A DNA stretch of 18,243 nt from Minisyncoccota bacterium (GTDB lineage Bacteria > Patescibacteriota > Minisyncoccia > Phycocordibacterales > UBA5272). Below the pieces are notes generated by a model. The model had not been told where the DNA came from. It was given only the letters and a program-made list of their open reading frames with translations, and searched no databases. The stretch is from positions 1 through 18,243 of the forward strand of contig JALHNF010000006.1 in the NCBI GenBank assembly GCA_022843645.1, in the 5' to 3' direction. Each line of letters opens with the position of its first letter. Positions within the stretch are counted from its first letter, which is position 1. A program made the translations under genes and the position numbers. Positions 1 to 7,039 of the stretch are shown in pieces.

Positions 1-30
1 ATCAGAGATCCTCAAAACATGGAAAAGCTT
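1..30. other. Left edge, no assignable gene
   Basis: No gene can be assigned here. All three plus frames are open from the window edge for a short stretch; frame 2 stops at 68-70 and frame 1 runs through the antisense of the tRNA to about 173, but neither gives a recognisable protein. A 12-base palindrome, GAAAAGCTTTTC, lies at about 22-33. The tail of an upstream coding sequence could end here, but nothing supports it. Confidence 0.3.
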
Positions 31-78
31 TTCGACTCTCCGACGCAAGCAAAGCAGTTTGCTTGCTTAGGGTCACAC
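31..78 (+). repeat. Inverted partial copy of the tRNA-Glu 3' end, split by a hairpin
   Basis: TTCGACTCTCCG (31-42) and TAGGGTCACAC (68-78) are identical to the T-loop/T-stem and the acceptor 3' end plus flank of the tRNA-Glu gene at 117-188, but in the opposite orientation. The 25 bases between them (43-67) hold a perfect 9-bp hairpin, GCAAGCAAA-GCAG-TTTGCTTGC, placed exactly at the junction of T-stem and acceptor strand. The two copies face each other tail to tail around the tRNA terminator. No anticodon or D arm is present, so this is not a functional tRNA. A duplication remnant or an old attachment site are both possible. Confidence 0.6.
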
Positions 79-81
79 AAC

Positions 82-101
82 AAAAAAGCCGCTTACGCAG
101 C
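82..101 (-). terminator. Intrinsic terminator of tRNA-Glu
   Basis: Read on the minus strand: stem GCTGC, GTAA tetraloop, GCGGC (one G-U pair), followed by six T. It lies 16 bases after the tRNA discriminator base, in the right position to end the tRNA transcript. Confidence 0.7.
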
Positions 102-116
102 ATATTTTTGTACGTG

Positions 117-188
117 TGACCCTACGGAGAGTCGAACTCCGGTTAGCGGATTGAGAACCCGCTGTCCTAACCACTAGACGATAGGGCC
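117..188 (-). tRNA. tRNA-Glu (anticodon CTC)
   Basis: The minus strand folds as a full cloverleaf of 72 bases: acceptor GGCCCTA/TAGGGTC, D arm GTCT/GGAC, anticodon stem GCGGG/TCCGC with loop TTCTCAA, and T arm CGGAG/CTCCG with loop TTCGACT. Bases 34-36 are CTC, reading the Glu codon GAG. The discriminator is A. The 3' CCA is not encoded (the next bases are CAC), so it must be added after transcription. A promoter lies upstream at 208-236 and an intrinsic terminator downstream at 82-101, so the gene is a single transcription unit, divergent from the FecR-domain gene. Confidence 0.95.
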
Positions 189-207
189 GAATGTCTAAAC
201 ACATAGC

Positions 208-236
208 ACTGTACCTGTTTTGTGTATATTTTTCAA
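208..236 (-). promoter_or_regulatory. Promoter of tRNA-Glu
   Basis: On the minus strand TTGAAA (236-231) and TACAGT (213-208) are separated by exactly 17 bases, about 20 bases upstream of the tRNA 5' end. This fits a sigma70-type promoter for a short tRNA precursor. Confidence 0.6.
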
Positions 237-255
237 TAGGCAATATTTTGTATGC

Positions 256-267
256 TAGTATATACAT
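256..267 (+). promoter_or_regulatory. -10-like element directly upstream of the FecR-domain gene
   Basis: TAGTAT (256-261) ends 6 bases before the ATG at 268, so transcription would begin at or next to the start codon. No Shine-Dalgarno sequence is visible and no good -35 can be seen. The sequence is AT-rich, so the hexamer alone is weak evidence. Confidence 0.4.
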
Positions 268-1572
268 ATGAAAAAATTGGGTATTGCGATACTTGGGGCC
301 CTGGTTGCAGGGGCGCTTTTCTTTGTCTTTACAACACAAGACAATAACAGTGTCAAAGAAGGTGCTCTCGGTACTACTCCTACAACCACATTCTCTCTTT
401 TTCGAGAAAGGGGAGAAGTATATTACGCTCTTCCTGGGGCCTCTGAACTCATGCTCAGTGACGCCACACCGTCTATAGATATTGTCTCTGGCACAAAAGT
501 GCGCACAGTGGAAGGTTCTGCCTATGTGCTTTTCCCTGACAACTCGATGATGTCTATTGATGCAAATACGACTGTAGTCGTGGAGTATACAAAAAATAAG
601 GTTTCGATCATTCAAACACTTGGTAACACCTACCATCGTGTAAAGACGCTTGAGTCTGGGCAAGAGTATGAAGTTCGCACCCCGGGCACACTGGCTGCGG
701 TACGAGGAACAAGCTTCGCTGTTTTATTTGATAAAAATACTAAAAATTCAAAAGTGAAAGTGACAAAAGGTACCGTCGATGTTAAAAAGTTAGACAGCAC
801 AAAGCCACTCGAAGAAGCGCCTATTGTTTTAGAAGAAGTTTCTGTGGTGTATGGTTCACAAGTAAATGTCCCTGATGTTGCCACCCAAATCACCAAGCCT
901 CTTGTAGTGATTAAAATGGTTGATAGAGATATTAAAGATGGAGACTGGATGGAAAAAAATCAGCTCATAGACCGTGCAACAGGAAATGCCAACGTCCGCC
1001 GGGCTTTTATTGAAAAGCTTATCAAAGAGCAAAAAAATGACGCAGTGCCTCCACGAGAATATATAGAAAAGTTGCGTATGCACGTAGAGGAATTTGAGAA
1101 GGAGAATGGTATTCTCGACCAAACGCGAGACGACAGTAATACAAGCGATGATGTGCCTGTGCGCGTAGCGACTCTTCAGGTGCAGTCCGAACGTGCTATA
1201 TCGGTAAAGCCTGCCATAACAACAGATAATATCTCCACAAGAGAACAGACCCCTCTTCAAGATGAAAATCTTCCTCCGCTCGACACAAGTATGAGCGACA
1301 CCGACGATCCTTTCGTTTTAGAGTTTGATAGGCGTTATAATTATTGGTTTCCTGTATACGAAGAAAAAAAGGTTCTGTGCGACCGGGTGAGCAGTATGAC
1401 GCCTGAGATTTTGAAAGCTCGCTTGCTTGCATTCGAAACAACGTATAAAGGAGTAGTGCCAAACAAAGAAACCATTCTCGAGTTCCTCCGATCTGTCAAA
1501 ACGTACTGCGCTTCTTCGGCCGCAGACAATCGTGTTTTAGATGAGGGGTACACAAGATCGTATCCATTTTAA
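268..1572 (+). CDS. FecR-domain membrane-anchored protein
   Basis: A 434-residue protein with an N-terminal signal anchor (about residues 5-22) and a FecR-type domain at about 45-175. The motif VRTPGTLAAVRGTSF (137-150) is the typical core of FecR-like domains, which occur in sigma regulators and in bacterial surface proteins. The part after residue 180 is charged, with a low-complexity region around 280-350 and a small C-terminal segment with Cys near both ends (CDRVSS and KTYCAS). The next gene, 14 bases on, is a CHASE2-cyclase. FecR-like proteins often sit beside CHASE2 cyclases, so this protein probably works outside the membrane with that sensor, as a ligand-binding or envelope-stress partner. 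No sigma factor gene is nearby, so a classical FecR anti-sigma role is unlikely. The domain call is firm; the role is inferred. Confidence 0.8.
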   Translation: MKKLGIAILGALVAGALFFVFTTQDNNSVKEGALGTTPTTTFSLFRERGEVYYALPGASELMLSDATPSIDIVSGTKVRTVEGSAYVLFPDNSMMSIDANTTVVVEYTKNKVSIIQTLGNTYHRVKTLESGQEYEVRTPGTLAAVRGTSFAVLFDKNTKNSKVKVTKGTVDVKKLDSTKPLEEAPIVLEEVSVVYGSQVNVPDVATQITKPLVVIKMVDRDIKDGDWMEKNQLIDRATGNANVRRAFIEKLIKEQKNDAVPPREYIEKLRMHVEEFEKENGILDQTRDDSNTSDDVPVRVATLQVQSERAISVKPAITTDNISTREQTPLQDENLPPLDTSMSDTDDPFVLEFDRRYNYWFPVYEEKKVLCDRVSSMTPEILKARLLAFETTYKGVVPNKETILEFLRSVKTYCASSAADNRVLDEGYTRSYPF

Positions 1573-1586
1573 AATACAGTACACCT

Positions 1587-3509
1587 GTGAAATACAAAAC
1601 TTTTTTTCAGAACACAAATCATGGGTTATTTATAGGCATTTGGTTTTGCGCTATCGTCGTTTTGATGTGGGTGCTTCAGTGGAATATCTTTCAAAATGTC
1701 AATAATTTATTCTTCGACCCTCTCACCACAGGCACACCGCGAGGAGACGTAGTGATCATTGGTATCGATGAAAAAAGCCTTGCTCGTTATGGTGCGTTTC
1801 CGTGGGAGCGAGATATCTACGCAATGTTCCTTAAATCGCTCGACACATACAATCCACGAGTTGTTGGGTTTGATATCGTCTTTGCAGAGTCGCGTAACGG
1901 TGATGCGGCGTTACGGCAAACGCTCGCGACGCTCAATACCGATACAGTCTTTGCTTCAAAAATAGAGCAAGAAGAGTACATACCATCACTTTTCTTTGAA
2001 GACCTTGTACCTACGCTTCATGAAGGGGTAGTGAACGTGTTTCCCGACCAAGACGCAAAAGTACGCTCAATCCAAAAATATTTTAGCATCGGAAATACTT
2101 GTATACCATCGTTTTCACAAAAAATAACAGAGCTTGCATTGCGACAGTCTGGCGCCCGCGGCGATACCTGTGATACTGCGCCATTTCTTTTTCGATATCA
2201 GAAAAATATAGAGAAGCTAAGCTTTGTAGATGTTGTGGACGGCAGTGTTCCAAAAGAAGCGCTGAAAGACAAAGTTGTTTTTATTGGTTTTGCAACAACC
2301 GATCTTGAGCAAGACTCTTTCTTTGGGCTTTTTGGGAGCAAGATAAATGGGGTTGAAATTCATGCAAGTGCCGTAGCGCACAGGCTCAATAATGAAAGCC
2401 TTGTTGTGGTACCTCCGTATCTTACACTTGTTGTCAACCTCATATTTGCCGCATTACTCGCACTCCTGCCTTTTGTTGTAAAACGTTTTTCAAAGCAGAT
2501 TATCATCTTGTTTTGCATCGGAGCTTTTACGCTTTTAGGAGCAATTCTTGGCTATGAATTTGGGTACAAAACCTATGTTCCGTGGGCTGTAGGCATACCG
2601 CTTTTTTCATACGGCATTAGTCTTTTATATTCGTACATTTCAAATGTAAGAAAAAATGAATACTTAAAGAAGTTGTTTGGCACCTATGTGCATCCCTCGC
2701 TTCTCGAAGAGCTTATCCGTGACCCAAAGAAGCTTGCTCTTGGTGGTGAAAAAAGGCGTATGACGGTGCTTTTCTCTGATGTGCGAGGGTTTACGTCATT
2801 TTCAGAGAAGCTCTCTCCAGAAGCGCTCGTTGACCTGCTAAACGACTACTTGAACACTATGTCGCCACTTATTCTTGAACGAAAGGGGACGATTGATAAA
2901 TACATTGGTGACGCGATTATGGCGTTTTGGAATGCGCCGCTTCTTACCCCAAATCACGAAACCCTTGCTGTTGAGACGGCACTTATCATGCAAGACAAGC
3001 TTGAAGAATTTAACAAAAAACTAAATAGGGCGGATGGTTTGAAGCTTGGTATTGGAATCGGGGTTAACACTGGAGACATGGTGGTTGGAAATATGGGAAG
3101 TGATGCGCGTTTTAATTACACCGTGATGGGCGACGCGGTAAACACAGGCTCTCGCTTTGAAGGACTTACCAAAAAATATGGTGTTATTACTATGGTGGGT
3201 GAGTCGACAAAGGATGCTGTGACTGACGCAACTATTCTCTTCCGAAAACTCGACATTATGACCGTCAAAGGCAAAAGTGATCCGACGACTATTTACGAGC
3301 CTCTTCGGGCGAGTGATTCTATGAAAATCTTTGTGGAAAATTATGAAAAAGGGTTTGACGCGTATGTGCGAGGAGACTTTGCAGAGGCCACAAAGCATCT
3401 TACACCACTTGCTAATAATGGCGACCATCCCTCACAGATGATTCTTGATCGCATGAAGACAATCGACCAAAGTACATGGAAAGGGGTGTGGAAATGGGAC
3501 GAGAAGTAA
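1587..3509 (+). CDS. CHASE2-domain class III adenylate/guanylate cyclase
   Basis: A 640-residue membrane sensor. A first transmembrane helix (about 14-32) is followed by an extracytoplasmic CHASE2 domain (about 45-270), then three helices (about 277-298, 303-325, 331-352) and a cytoplasmic class III cyclase domain (about 385-570). The two metal-binding Asp are D398 (FSDVRGFT) and D442 (KYIGDAIMAFW). The transition-state residues are N519 and R523 (GDAVNTGSR). Lys438 and Asp516 fill the base-selecting positions and favour ATP as substrate, so cAMP is the likely product. The last 65 residues look like a single TPR-type helix pair. The start is GTG, with no Shine-Dalgarno sequence; TACAGT lies 6 bases before it and might be an internal promoter. 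It forms a pair with the FecR-domain gene upstream. All catalytic residues are present, so it is probably active. Confidence 0.92.
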   Translation: MKYKTFFQNTNHGLFIGIWFCAIVVLMWVLQWNIFQNVNNLFFDPLTTGTPRGDVVIIGIDEKSLARYGAFPWERDIYAMFLKSLDTYNPRVVGFDIVFAESRNGDAALRQTLATLNTDTVFASKIEQEEYIPSLFFEDLVPTLHEGVVNVFPDQDAKVRSIQKYFSIGNTCIPSFSQKITELALRQSGARGDTCDTAPFLFRYQKNIEKLSFVDVVDGSVPKEALKDKVVFIGFATTDLEQDSFFGLFGSKINGVEIHASAVAHRLNNESLVVVPPYLTLVVNLIFAALLALLPFVVKRFSKQIIILFCIGAFTLLGAILGYEFGYKTYVPWAVGIPLFSYGISLLYSYISNVRKNEYLKKLFGTYVHPSLLEELIRDPKKLALGGEKRRMTVLFSDVRGFTSFSEKLSPEALVDLLNDYLNTMSPLILERKGTIDKYIGDAIMAFWNAPLLTPNHETLAVETALIMQDKLEEFNKKLNRADGLKLGIGIGVNTGDMVVGNMGSDARFNYTVMGDAVNTGSRFEGLTKKYGVITMVGESTKDAVTDATILFRKLDIMTVKGKSDPTTIYEPLRASDSMKIFVENYEKGFDAYVRGDFAEATKHLTPLANNGDHPSQMILDRMKTIDQSTWKGVWKWDEK

Positions 3510-3510
3510 T

Positions 3511-4251
3511 ATGGCAGATTACAGTGGGTATGCGGAAGAGTGGCACAGTAATAGAAAAAATAAACGCAGTCACTCAAAAGAATACATAGAAAAGCCGGCA
3601 GTCTATGAAGCGATAGGTGATATTCGAGATCAAGACATTTTGGTACTTGGATGTGGCTCGGGTGTAGAATGTAACGAGCTTATAGAAAAAGGTGCTCGAC
3701 AGGTGCATGGTATAGACAGTGCAAAAGGCTTGATCGACATAGCTCAAAAAGAATACACGAGGTGCACGTTTTCTTGTGAAGACATTCGTACATGTACAGT
3801 GCAAAAAGATTCTTTTGATATGTGCATCGCGAGTTTGGTGATGCATTATATTCCGGAATGGCAAGAGACATTCTCGCGTGTGTGGCAGTCACTTCGTCCA
3901 GGAGGGATTTTCGTAATGTCGCTTAATCATCCGGTCAAGTTTGGAGCAGACATTGTGCGAGGCGCTGAGTATTCTGCGCTACTTGGATATGAAAAAGGGA
4001 AGGCTGGAGTGCGGATATACGGAGACTATTTGAATAAACGAAAAATACACGATGTATGGCTCGGTGGACTTGAAGTGGAATTTTATCATCAGTCGATCTC
4101 AGAGATTTTGAAAGAGGTGTTACAGTCTGAATTTACTCTGGTGTCAATGTCAGAGCCAAAGCCTATAGTGCGTGCCCAAAGAGAAGATCCAGAATTTTAT
4201 GAAATCCACTCAAAAATCCCTCAGTTTTTAATACTAAAATTGAAGAAATAG
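3511..4251 (+). CDS. Class I SAM-dependent methyltransferase
   Basis: A 246-residue protein with a Rossmann-type methyltransferase fold. Motif I is LVLGCGSG (44-51), the acidic residue binding the SAM ribose is D69 in VHGIDSAKG, and the segment SFDMCIASLVMHYIPEW followed by LRPGGIFVMSLNHP gives motifs IV and post-IV of the Methyltransf_11/25 type. The substrate cannot be told; relatives act on small molecules, quinones or lipids. The ATG begins one base after the cyclase stop, so it is translated from the same transcript as the cyclase. Whether the methyltransferase belongs functionally with the cyclase is unknown. A weak terminator follows. Confidence 0.85.
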   Translation: MADYSGYAEEWHSNRKNKRSHSKEYIEKPAVYEAIGDIRDQDILVLGCGSGVECNELIEKGARQVHGIDSAKGLIDIAQKEYTRCTFSCEDIRTCTVQKDSFDMCIASLVMHYIPEWQETFSRVWQSLRPGGIFVMSLNHPVKFGADIVRGAEYSALLGYEKGKAGVRIYGDYLNKRKIHDVWLGGLEVEFYHQSISEILKEVLQSEFTLVSMSEPKPIVRAQREDPEFYEIHSKIPQFLILKLKK

Positions 4252-4252
4252 A

Positions 4253-4289
4253 CAAATAAAAAAACTGCCTCTTTGGTGGTTTGTTTGTT
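4253..4289 (+). terminator. Weak intrinsic terminator after the methyltransferase gene
   Basis: An A-rich run, CTGCC, five-base loop, GGTGG, then TTTGTTTGT. The stem holds two G-U pairs and the T tract is interrupted, so termination may be partial. Confidence 0.4.
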
Positions 4290-4307
4290 CTCGTACACGC
4301 TTAACTG

Positions 4308-4336
4308 TTGACATAACGCAACTTATATGATACTAT
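4308..4336 (+). promoter_or_regulatory. Strong sigma70-type promoter of orphan gene 1
   Basis: TTGACA (4308-4313), a 17-base spacer, then TACTAT (4331-4336). The -35 is a perfect match and the spacing is ideal. Transcription should start near 4343, which leaves a leader of about 27 bases before the ATG at 4370. Confidence 0.75.
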
Positions 4337-4343
4337 GTATTAA

Positions 4344-4363
4344 ACCTCATAGTGAGGTAGGAG
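4344..4363 (+). promoter_or_regulatory. 5'-terminal hairpin and Shine-Dalgarno of orphan gene 1
   Basis: ACCTCA-TAG-TGAGGT (4344-4358) is a perfect 6-bp stem at the predicted 5' end of the transcript. It abuts AGGAG (4359-4363), which lies 6 bases before the ATG. Such a stem could stabilise the mRNA end or modulate ribosome access. Confidence 0.5.
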
Positions 4364-4369
4364 AACGAA

Positions 4370-5008
4370 ATGGACGTGCTAGTTGGATTTTTGATTTGTG
4401 CCGTCATTGGTTTGACGGTATGGACTGTCCGGCTTCGAAGTATCATCGCATTGATTGGAAAGGAGTTAGAGCGGTATCGTGAAGTTGAAGCGCTTGCAGA
4501 AAAAGTGCGTCGCGATCTTGGTCCACCTCTCATACAAAAAGAGGTAGGTCCAGCCTTAACTCAAGCAGACATACAAGGATACGTTGATCGTGCCAGAAAG
4601 TCAGTTGGTTTATTTGGAGTGAAGGGGGGGTTTAGGATGAAGAGGGAGACAGCTGATTTTTCAAAGTCGTCTTTCGGTCCTCGCGAATCCGGACTTATAC
4701 CTTACATTGCGAATGACACTTTGCTACACCGCATGAGTTCATGTGAGGGTTGCGTCGGCAAATTTTTATTTGGGATATATATTGAAAATGACAGAAAGGC
4801 CGGACCTGAGCATCCGTACGCAACTGTTATTTTGATGTGTAATTCAATAATGTTAGTCGAGTTCATTGTGCATTTTGGTAATAGAGGGCCCCATCTTGAA
4901 TTTACCATAACCGTACTCTACTCTCCTGCAAGTAAGACGCCAAGCCTACTATCTGAAGCAGAGGCTTTGGAAGTACTTCGAGGAATACGGAAGGTCAGTC
5001 TTGATTGA
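4370..5008 (+). CDS. Orphan gene 1: membrane-anchored protein of unknown function
   Basis: I do not recognise this 212-residue protein. It starts with one hydrophobic helix (about residues 2-20), followed by a basic and charged helical stretch (21-50, possible short coiled coil), then a soluble domain of about 150 residues. A CEGC pair sits at 125-128, and the C-terminal half alternates beta-like hydrophobic strands (150-185). The start is set by AGGAG 6 bases upstream. A near-consensus promoter and a strong terminator make it a single-gene unit. It uses TGA as stop, unlike the core genes here. A seven-G run lies at about 4624-4630. The likely topology is one N-terminal helix with the domain in the cytoplasm, since positive residues follow the helix. 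Confidence 0.75.
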   Translation: MDVLVGFLICAVIGLTVWTVRLRSIIALIGKELERYREVEALAEKVRRDLGPPLIQKEVGPALTQADIQGYVDRARKSVGLFGVKGGFRMKRETADFSKSSFGPRESGLIPYIANDTLLHRMSSCEGCVGKFLFGIYIENDRKAGPEHPYATVILMCNSIMLVEFIVHFGNRGPHLEFTITVLYSPASKTPSLLSEAEALEVLRGIRKVSLD

Positions 5009-5061
5009 GTTCAGGAGTTCTGCGTTGCTAGATAGCTTAGCGGCAGCTGTGATGGTACTTG

Positions 5062-5097
5062 GTCGCGTGATTCCGAAAGGGTTACGCGGCTTTTTTT
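5062..5097 (+). terminator. Strong intrinsic terminator of orphan gene 1
   Basis: A stem of about 12 pairs with several G-U pairs (GTCGCGTGATTC against GGGTTACGCGGC) and a five-base loop, followed by seven T at 5091-5097. It overlaps the stop codon of the DUF2585 remnant on the other strand by two bases. Confidence 0.8.
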
Positions 5098-5338
5098 ATG
5101 AACCCATTTGCCATGCTCGGATAGCGTCGAGGGGATAGAGGAGTATAATCACATTTAAAGTGAGATTGTCACGAATAGCGTAAAGTGCCACAATTTCAAA
5201 GAGGACAATAATTCCAAGAATTATTTTCCAGTTTTACTTGTATGCAAGTCAGAATCCAAGAAGCATCCACGGTGTATCAAAAATAGAGTTTAAAATACTG
5301 TCACCAAAGTAACCCACAGCAAAAGTTGCTTCACGGTA
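5096..5338 (-). pseudogene. Remnant of a DUF2585 (UPF0314) membrane protein
   Basis: The minus strand keeps one reading frame of 81 codons that matches the C-terminal part of the DUF2585 family: YREATFAVGYFGDSILNS near the start, and the hallmark IRDNLTLNVIILLYPLDA followed by IRAWQ near the end. The frame is broken by TGA at 5251-5249 and TAA at 5236-5234; both could have come from TTA (Leu) by one base change at the second position. The N-terminal half of the family (the transmembrane part before YRE) is missing: upstream lies only the yqeY terminator. No start codon or promoter is visible. The family is an integral membrane protein of unknown function. The assignment rests on recalled family motifs. 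Confidence 0.7.
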
Positions 5339-5362
5339 TTTGTTTGTTTTAGTCTGCAGTTT

Positions 5363-5396
5363 AAAAAAATAACAAAACCCCATCAAAGCAGGGTTT
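5363..5396 (-). terminator. Intrinsic terminator of yqeY
   Basis: Minus strand: AAACCC (5396-5391), ten-base loop, GGGTTT (5380-5375), then TTGTTA and seven T (5369-5363). It lies 12 bases after the yqeY stop. The stem is short but well placed. Confidence 0.6.
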
Positions 5397-5408
5397 GTGT
5401 TTGATAAT

Positions 5409-5864
5409 TTATACAACGAGTCTGTCTACAACCTTTTTCACATCAGCTCCGTCCGCTTTGCCAGCCAACTCCTTGATGATCATCCCGGTGAATTTTCCAA
5501 GAGCTGTTTTGTCTACTGTCCCAGCTTCTGCGATCTTTGCTTTGACGATTGCTTCAATTTCAGACTCACTCATCATTTGTGGCAAAAATTGCTCGATGAC
5601 TGCAAGTTCTGCTTTTTCGTTTTCGGCTAAGTCCTCACGTCCACCCGCAACAAACTGCTCGATAGAATCTTTTCGTTTCTTCTGCTCTCGCTTGAGGACT
5701 AGAAGCGCATCTTCGTCAGTAATTGGCTCTTGGGGAGGGATGCCTTTGTTCACAAGCTCGTTTGTAAATGCAGCACTAATACCACGGAGTGCCATGGTGG
5801 CTACTGAGTCCTTTGCAAGCATTGCTTCTTTTGTTTTTACCTTTACTGTTTCTTGGATTGTCAT
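5409..5864 (-). CDS. yqeY: GatB/YqeY domain protein
   Basis: A 151-residue helical protein close to the usual length of YqeY (about 148). The segment MTIQETVKVKTKEAMLAKDS and the region with ELVNKGIPPQEPITDEDALLVL, KRKDSIEQF, GREDLAENEKAELAVIEQFLP and GKFTGMIIKELAGKADG are typical. The fold is shared with the C-terminal tail domain of the GatB subunit of Glu-tRNA(Gln) amidotransferase. The free-standing protein probably binds tRNA or assists amidotransfer, but its role is not settled. The ATG lies 7 bases after TAGAAT on the minus strand with no Shine-Dalgarno sequence, so a leaderless mRNA is likely. The gene diverges from rmuC. Confidence 0.9.
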   Translation of the reverse strand: MTIQETVKVKTKEAMLAKDSVATMALRGISAAFTNELVNKGIPPQEPITDEDALLVLKREQKKRKDSIEQFVAGGREDLAENEKAELAVIEQFLPQMMSESEIEAIVKAKIAEAGTVDKTALGKFTGMIIKELAGKADGADVKKVVDRLVV

Positions 5865-5871
5865 ACTCTGT

Positions 5872-5902
5872 ATTCTACCACATTCCTTTTATCGTATATA
5901 AT
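5872..5902. promoter_or_regulatory. Divergent promoter region yqeY/rmuC
   Basis: Only 50 bases separate the two start codons. On the minus strand TAGAAT (5877-5872) stands 7 bases before the yqeY ATG. On the plus strand TATAAT (5897-5902) is a perfect -10, 12 bases before the rmuC ATG. Neither has a good -35 at the usual distance, and neither gene has a Shine-Dalgarno sequence. The two polymerase sites must overlap, so the two genes may compete for transcription. Confidence 0.6.
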
Positions 5903-5914
5903 GGTGGTACGTCT

Positions 5915-7033
5915 ATGAATACTTTTCTCATTATTGCTGTTATTGCAATTTTTTTCGTTGTTTTTACATCTATTCTTGTTTTTTTTATTTCAAAAATGAT
6001 GCGACAGTCCAAGCAAGGAGACTTAGAAAGTCTGCGTTTGATACAAAGCTCGCTCCAGCAACAAATAGAGAGTTTAGGGGGGCGTTTTGAGGCAAATATT
6101 CGCTCGCTTGATACAAAATTTATCGAAAGCAATCGAGACATTCAAAGCCATGTTCGAACACAGTTTTCTGAGTCGCAAAGTCTCATTAAGGATATCACTG
6201 ACCGAGTAAGTGAGGTGAGGGAAAAAGTTGCAGAGGTAAAAGAGGCCAATAAACAGGTTTTTACTATTGCAGAGCAATTGCAAAATCTTGAAAAAGTTTT
6301 AAAACATCAGAAACAGCGTGGCAATCTAGGCGAAGCCTCACTCTCGCTCATTCTTTCAAACATGTTACCGGCAAATGGATTTCAATTGCAGTATGGCTTT
6401 GCAAATGGGGAAGTCGTTGATGCGGTTATCATTACTCCAGACGGACTCATTCCTGTTGACGCTAAGTTTTCTCTTGATAATTATTCCCGAGTGATGGACG
6501 AGCGTGACGACAACAGGCGCGCTGAGCTTGAAAAAGCATTTTTGCAAGACTTGAAAAAAAGAATCGACGAAACGGCAAAGTATGTCCGTCCTGAAGAGGG
6601 CACACTTCCTTTTGCTTTTATGTTTATTCCCGCAGAAGGGATTTATTATGATCTTCTTGTAAACGAAATAGGTACGGTGAAGGTAAACACTCGAAGCCTG
6701 ATTGACTACGCCTACAACGACAAAAAAGTCATTATTGTGTCTCCGACCACATTTGCTGCGTATCTCCAATCTGTGCTCTATGGATTCAAAGCATTCAAAG
6801 TAGAACAAAACGCCAAAAAAATAGAGGCAAATGTAAGCCAGCTCATGAAGCATTTGGGTGCATACGAGGAATATTTTAAGAAAATGGGTACAACGCTCTC
6901 AACCGTGGTCAATCACTACAATAGTGCAGATAAAGAGCTCAAAAAAATTGATAAAGATGTAATGAAAATCACCGGCGAAAGCAACGACTACGAGCTTTCA
7001 CCGCTAGAAAAACCGCGACTACTGGACGAGTAA
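5915..7033 (+). CDS. rmuC: DNA recombination protein RmuC
   Basis: A 372-residue protein. An N-terminal transmembrane helix (about 3-25) is followed by a long coiled coil (about 35-135), then the RmuC nuclease-like domain (about 135-330). The PD-(D/E)XK residues are visible: E140 (GNLGE), D169 (EVVDAVI) and D182/K184 (PVDAKF). Further family motifs are FAFMFIPAEGIYYDLL and VIIVSPTTFAAYLQSV. RmuC limits inversions at short inverted repeats and is thought to act on DNA near the membrane. I chose the ATG at 5915 because the longer frame (from 5789) would run through the yqeY start region, and the helix follows directly after this Met. A perfect -10 lies 12 bases upstream. No terminator is visible before the next promoter. 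Confidence 0.93.
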   Translation: MNTFLIIAVIAIFFVVFTSILVFFISKMMRQSKQGDLESLRLIQSSLQQQIESLGGRFEANIRSLDTKFIESNRDIQSHVRTQFSESQSLIKDITDRVSEVREKVAEVKEANKQVFTIAEQLQNLEKVLKHQKQRGNLGEASLSLILSNMLPANGFQLQYGFANGEVVDAVIITPDGLIPVDAKFSLDNYSRVMDERDDNRRAELEKAFLQDLKKRIDETAKYVRPEEGTLPFAFMFIPAEGIYYDLLVNEIGTVKVNTRSLIDYAYNDKKVIIVSPTTFAAYLQSVLYGFKAFKVEQNAKKIEANVSQLMKHLGAYEEYFKKMGTTLSTVVNHYNSADKELKKIDKDVMKITGESNDYELSPLEKPRLLDE

Positions 7034-7039
7034 ATCACG

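Noticed and set aside
73..663. Long minus-strand open frame over the tRNA and the FecR-domain gene start
   Set aside because: It runs antisense through a complete tRNA-Glu and its promoter, and the product has no recognisable pattern; the plus-strand gene explains the region.
5015..5095. tRNA-like stretch after orphan gene 1 (ATAGCTTAGCGG, then CTTGGTCGCG)
   Set aside because: It resembles a D arm and the variable region of tRNA-Asn, but there is no T-loop (TTCRA), no pairing acceptor stem and no proper anticodon arm. The 3' part is explained by the terminator.
5234..5251. TGA read as an amino acid (alternative code) in the DUF2585 frame
   Set aside because: A TAA stop follows five codons later, and TGA ends two genes in this window, so the code is standard and the frame is broken.
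5395..5901. Plus-strand open frame of 168 codons
   Set aside because: Exact antisense of yqeY, whose protein is clearly recognisable; the Ser/Phe-rich product is typical of a shadow frame.
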